Shown here: piece after piece, positions 44,493 through 46,052 of the stretch
Position numbering within the stretch: position 1 is the stretch's first letter
Layout: each line of letters begins with the position of its first letter
Assembly: GCA_035411425.1 (NCBI GenBank)
Contig: DAONSX010000015.1
Span: forward strand, 1 to 46,052
Source: TTA-H9 sp002071415
GTDB taxonomy: Bacteria > Bacteroidota > Bacteroidia > Bacteroidales > TTA-H9
Reading direction: 5' to 3'
DNA length: 46,052 nucleotides
The notes under the pieces: generated by a model
Told to the model about the DNA's origin: nothing
Seen by the model: only the letters and a program-made list of their open reading frames with translations
Databases searched by the model: none
Made by a program: the position numbers and the translations under genes

Positions 44493-46037
44493 ATGATTAT
44501 GAAAACATTACATAAAATTGCCGTTGTTTTCAACCTGCCTTTATTCATTCTCGCAGGTTGTACAAAGGATTTCGAAGAAATCAATACCAACCCCAACCGT
44601 CCTATCGATGTGCCTAGCTATGCCTTTATGACCAGCGCTCAAAAGCAACTATGCGACAACATCTTCGATGAATGGTGGGGTGGCCGTCAAAGCATGCTCT
44701 GGGCTCAATATTGGGCTCAAAATAACTACACCGATGAAGATCGTTACAATATCCGTCAGAATGTAAACGATGGCTATTGGAGAACAATTTACACCATTAT
44801 GGTAGATCTCAACGAAATCATCGAGTTGAACCAAAATCCCGATAAAAAGGATCTGCTTTCGGCTTATGGAGCCAATGAAAATCAAATTGCTTCGGCACGA
44901 ATCCTCCGCGCTTGGGTGTTCCAACATCTTACCGACCTTTATGGAGATATCCCCTATTTTGAAGCCCTAAAAGCAAAATCAGATAGAGTATTTCTACCAC
45001 CTTATGACAAGCAGAGTGATATCTATCCTGCTATTATTCAAGAACTCACCGAGGCTGCCGCACAAATCGATGTTACAAAAGCTGGTTGGACGCAGGGTGA
45101 TATTATTTATAAGGGTGATATGACAAAATGGAAAAAATTTGCCAATAGTTTGAAGCTACGTATGGCGTTGAGAATGAAAAAAGCCGATCCTACCAATGCA
45201 CAGAAGTACATAGATGAAGCGATTGCGGGAGGAGTATTTACCAGCAATGGGGATGTTGCAGCCTTTAAATATCTTCCATCTGCACCCAATACTGCACCCA
45301 TGTATTCTGCCTATTACATCGATAATCGTACCGATTTTGCGGTTACAGCGCAGTTTGTAGATTTACTTAAGGGAATCCCTGTAGGTGGTGCTCAAAAACC
45401 CAATCCTTTTGCTGGGTTGGAAGATCCTCGTCTGCCAATTTTTGCTGATCCCGTGAAAGATTCTACTATGCTTGGACCCGGTTATCAGGGAATGCCTTAT
45501 GGAATGCCTGACGAAATCACCAAGGCTATAGGAGCTCAGGGTTCTTCATGGCCAGGGGAACTCATCCTTGCCCCCGATTTCGCTACAATCTTAATGGATT
45601 ATGCTGAAGTTGAATTTATTTTGAGCGAAATCAATGGATGGGATCAGACTCACTACATCAACGGAGTAAAGGCTTCACTCGACTATTGGGGAGTGGATGC
45701 CGCTATACGCGATGCCTTCTTGGCAGCCCTCCCGCCGGCTTCACAAGAAACAGTCCTCACCCAGAAATATATTGCCCTTTATACCCAAGGTTATGAAGGC
45801 TGGAGTGAATACCGTAGAACAGGTTATCCAAAAACCCTCGTTCATCCAGGTGAAGTTACTTGGATCGATCTTAGCAGTAACCCCGTTAAATTTGAAGCCC
45901 TTACAGGTGATGACATTCCACGCCGTCTAACTTATCCACAGGAAGAACAGAAAGTAAATGTCACCAATTATAAAGCCGCTGTTGCTCAATTTGGTGAAGA
46001 TGTCTTCTCAACCCGCATGTGGTGGGATAAACCATGA
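44493..46037 (+). CDS. SusD/RagB-family nutrient-binding lipoprotein
   Basis: A 514-residue surface lipoprotein partner of the SusC transporter. The lipobox is LAGC with Cys22, then TKDFEEINTNPNRPIDVPSY, the signature of the SusD/RagB nutrient-binding subfamily. The helical TPR-like scaffold is seen in ILRAWVFQHLTDLYGDIPYF and LTEAAAQIDV, and the C-terminal part has YTQGYEGWSEYRRTGYPKTL. The start is taken at 44493; an ATG two codons later is equivalent. It forms a two-gene unit with the transporter. The window ends 15 bases after its stop, so further operon members may lie beyond. Confidence 0.94.
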   Translation: MIMKTLHKIAVVFNLPLFILAGCTKDFEEINTNPNRPIDVPSYAFMTSAQKQLCDNIFDEWWGGRQSMLWAQYWAQNNYTDEDRYNIRQNVNDGYWRTIYTIMVDLNEIIELNQNPDKKDLLSAYGANENQIASARILRAWVFQHLTDLYGDIPYFEALKAKSDRVFLPPYDKQSDIYPAIIQELTEAAAQIDVTKAGWTQGDIIYKGDMTKWKKFANSLKLRMALRMKKADPTNAQKYIDEAIAGGVFTSNGDVAAFKYLPSAPNTAPMYSAYYIDNRTDFAVTAQFVDLLKGIPVGGAQKPNPFAGLEDPRLPIFADPVKDSTMLGPGYQGMPYGMPDEITKAIGAQGSSWPGELILAPDFATILMDYAEVEFILSEINGWDQTHYINGVKASLDYWGVDAAIRDAFLAALPPASQETVLTQKYIALYTQGYEGWSEYRRTGYPKTLVHPGEVTWIDLSSNPVKFEALTGDDIPRRLTYPQEEQKVNVTNYKAAVAQFGEDVFSTRMWWDKP

Positions 46038-46052
46038 TTCCATAAAGGAACA

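Overview
The window comes from a member of the Bacteroidota, most likely an anaerobic, amino-acid-fermenting Bacteroidales-type lineage. The evidence is a SusC/SusD pair, the DUF4270 lipoprotein between a short GT5 protein and glmS, the DUF177-rpmF-fabH cluster, a type IX secretion sorting domain on an exported nuclease, a long-type IspG, sixteen Bacteroidota -7 promoter boxes (TAnnTTTG) next to gene starts, and almost no Shine-Dalgarno sequences. No rRNA, tRNA or CRISPR array was seen. Most genes are chromosomal housekeeping or catabolic genes. The one clear mobile element is a decayed transposase at about 27.5-29.25 kb.

Layout. 0.5-4.6 kb (minus): glmS, DUF4270 lipoprotein, glycogen-synthase-like N-domain protein. 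4.9-10.0 kb (minus): recO (apparently with a non-AUG start), butyrate kinase, two tandem phosphate butyryl/acetyltransferase paralogs, secreted M64 peptidase. 10.4-15.6 kb (plus): tryptophanase, a 0.6-kb gap with possible RNA structure, and a 1074-residue fusion that places all modules of the HcnABC/opine-oxidase/proline-dehydrogenase type in one chain. 15.7-18.5 kb (plus): DUF177, rpmF, fabH, M48 lipoprotein. 18.5-21.0 kb (minus): PHP phosphatase and ispG. 21.3-27.1 kb (plus): nucleoside phosphorylase, D-threonine-aldolase-like enzyme, SirB1-like protein, polA. 27.1-29.5 kb: AT-rich transposase remnant. 29.5-34.8 kb: secreted endonuclease I, queD, glutaminyl cyclase (M28), nitroreductase, small outer-membrane barrel, TPR protein followed by a strong terminator. 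34.9-40.9 kb: LuxE-like acyl-protein synthetase, histidine ammonia-lyase, outer-membrane barrel, a second HAL-family enzyme with an Ala-Cys-Gly cofactor triad, membrane protein. 41.2-46.0 kb: SusC/SusD.

How the genes fit together. Tryptophanase, histidine ammonia-lyase, its paralog, the fused amino-acid dehydrogenase and the Ptb/Buk genes suggest a lifestyle of fermenting amino acids, with ATP from acyl-phosphates. The secreted peptidases and the RagAB-like SusCD pair would supply peptides or other polymers (inference). A glutaminyl cyclase lies among six predicted signal peptidase I substrates that all appear to begin with Gln after cleavage, matching the Bacteroidota 'Q-rule'.

The most unusual items are the single-chain fusion dehydrogenase, the ACG-type HAL paralog, recO without an AUG/GUG/UUG start at its proper N-terminus, the LuxE-like gene whose promoter box abuts its start codon, and a possible pseudoknot with a small ORF before the fusion gene. 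I did not find an obvious new defence or multi-gene system.
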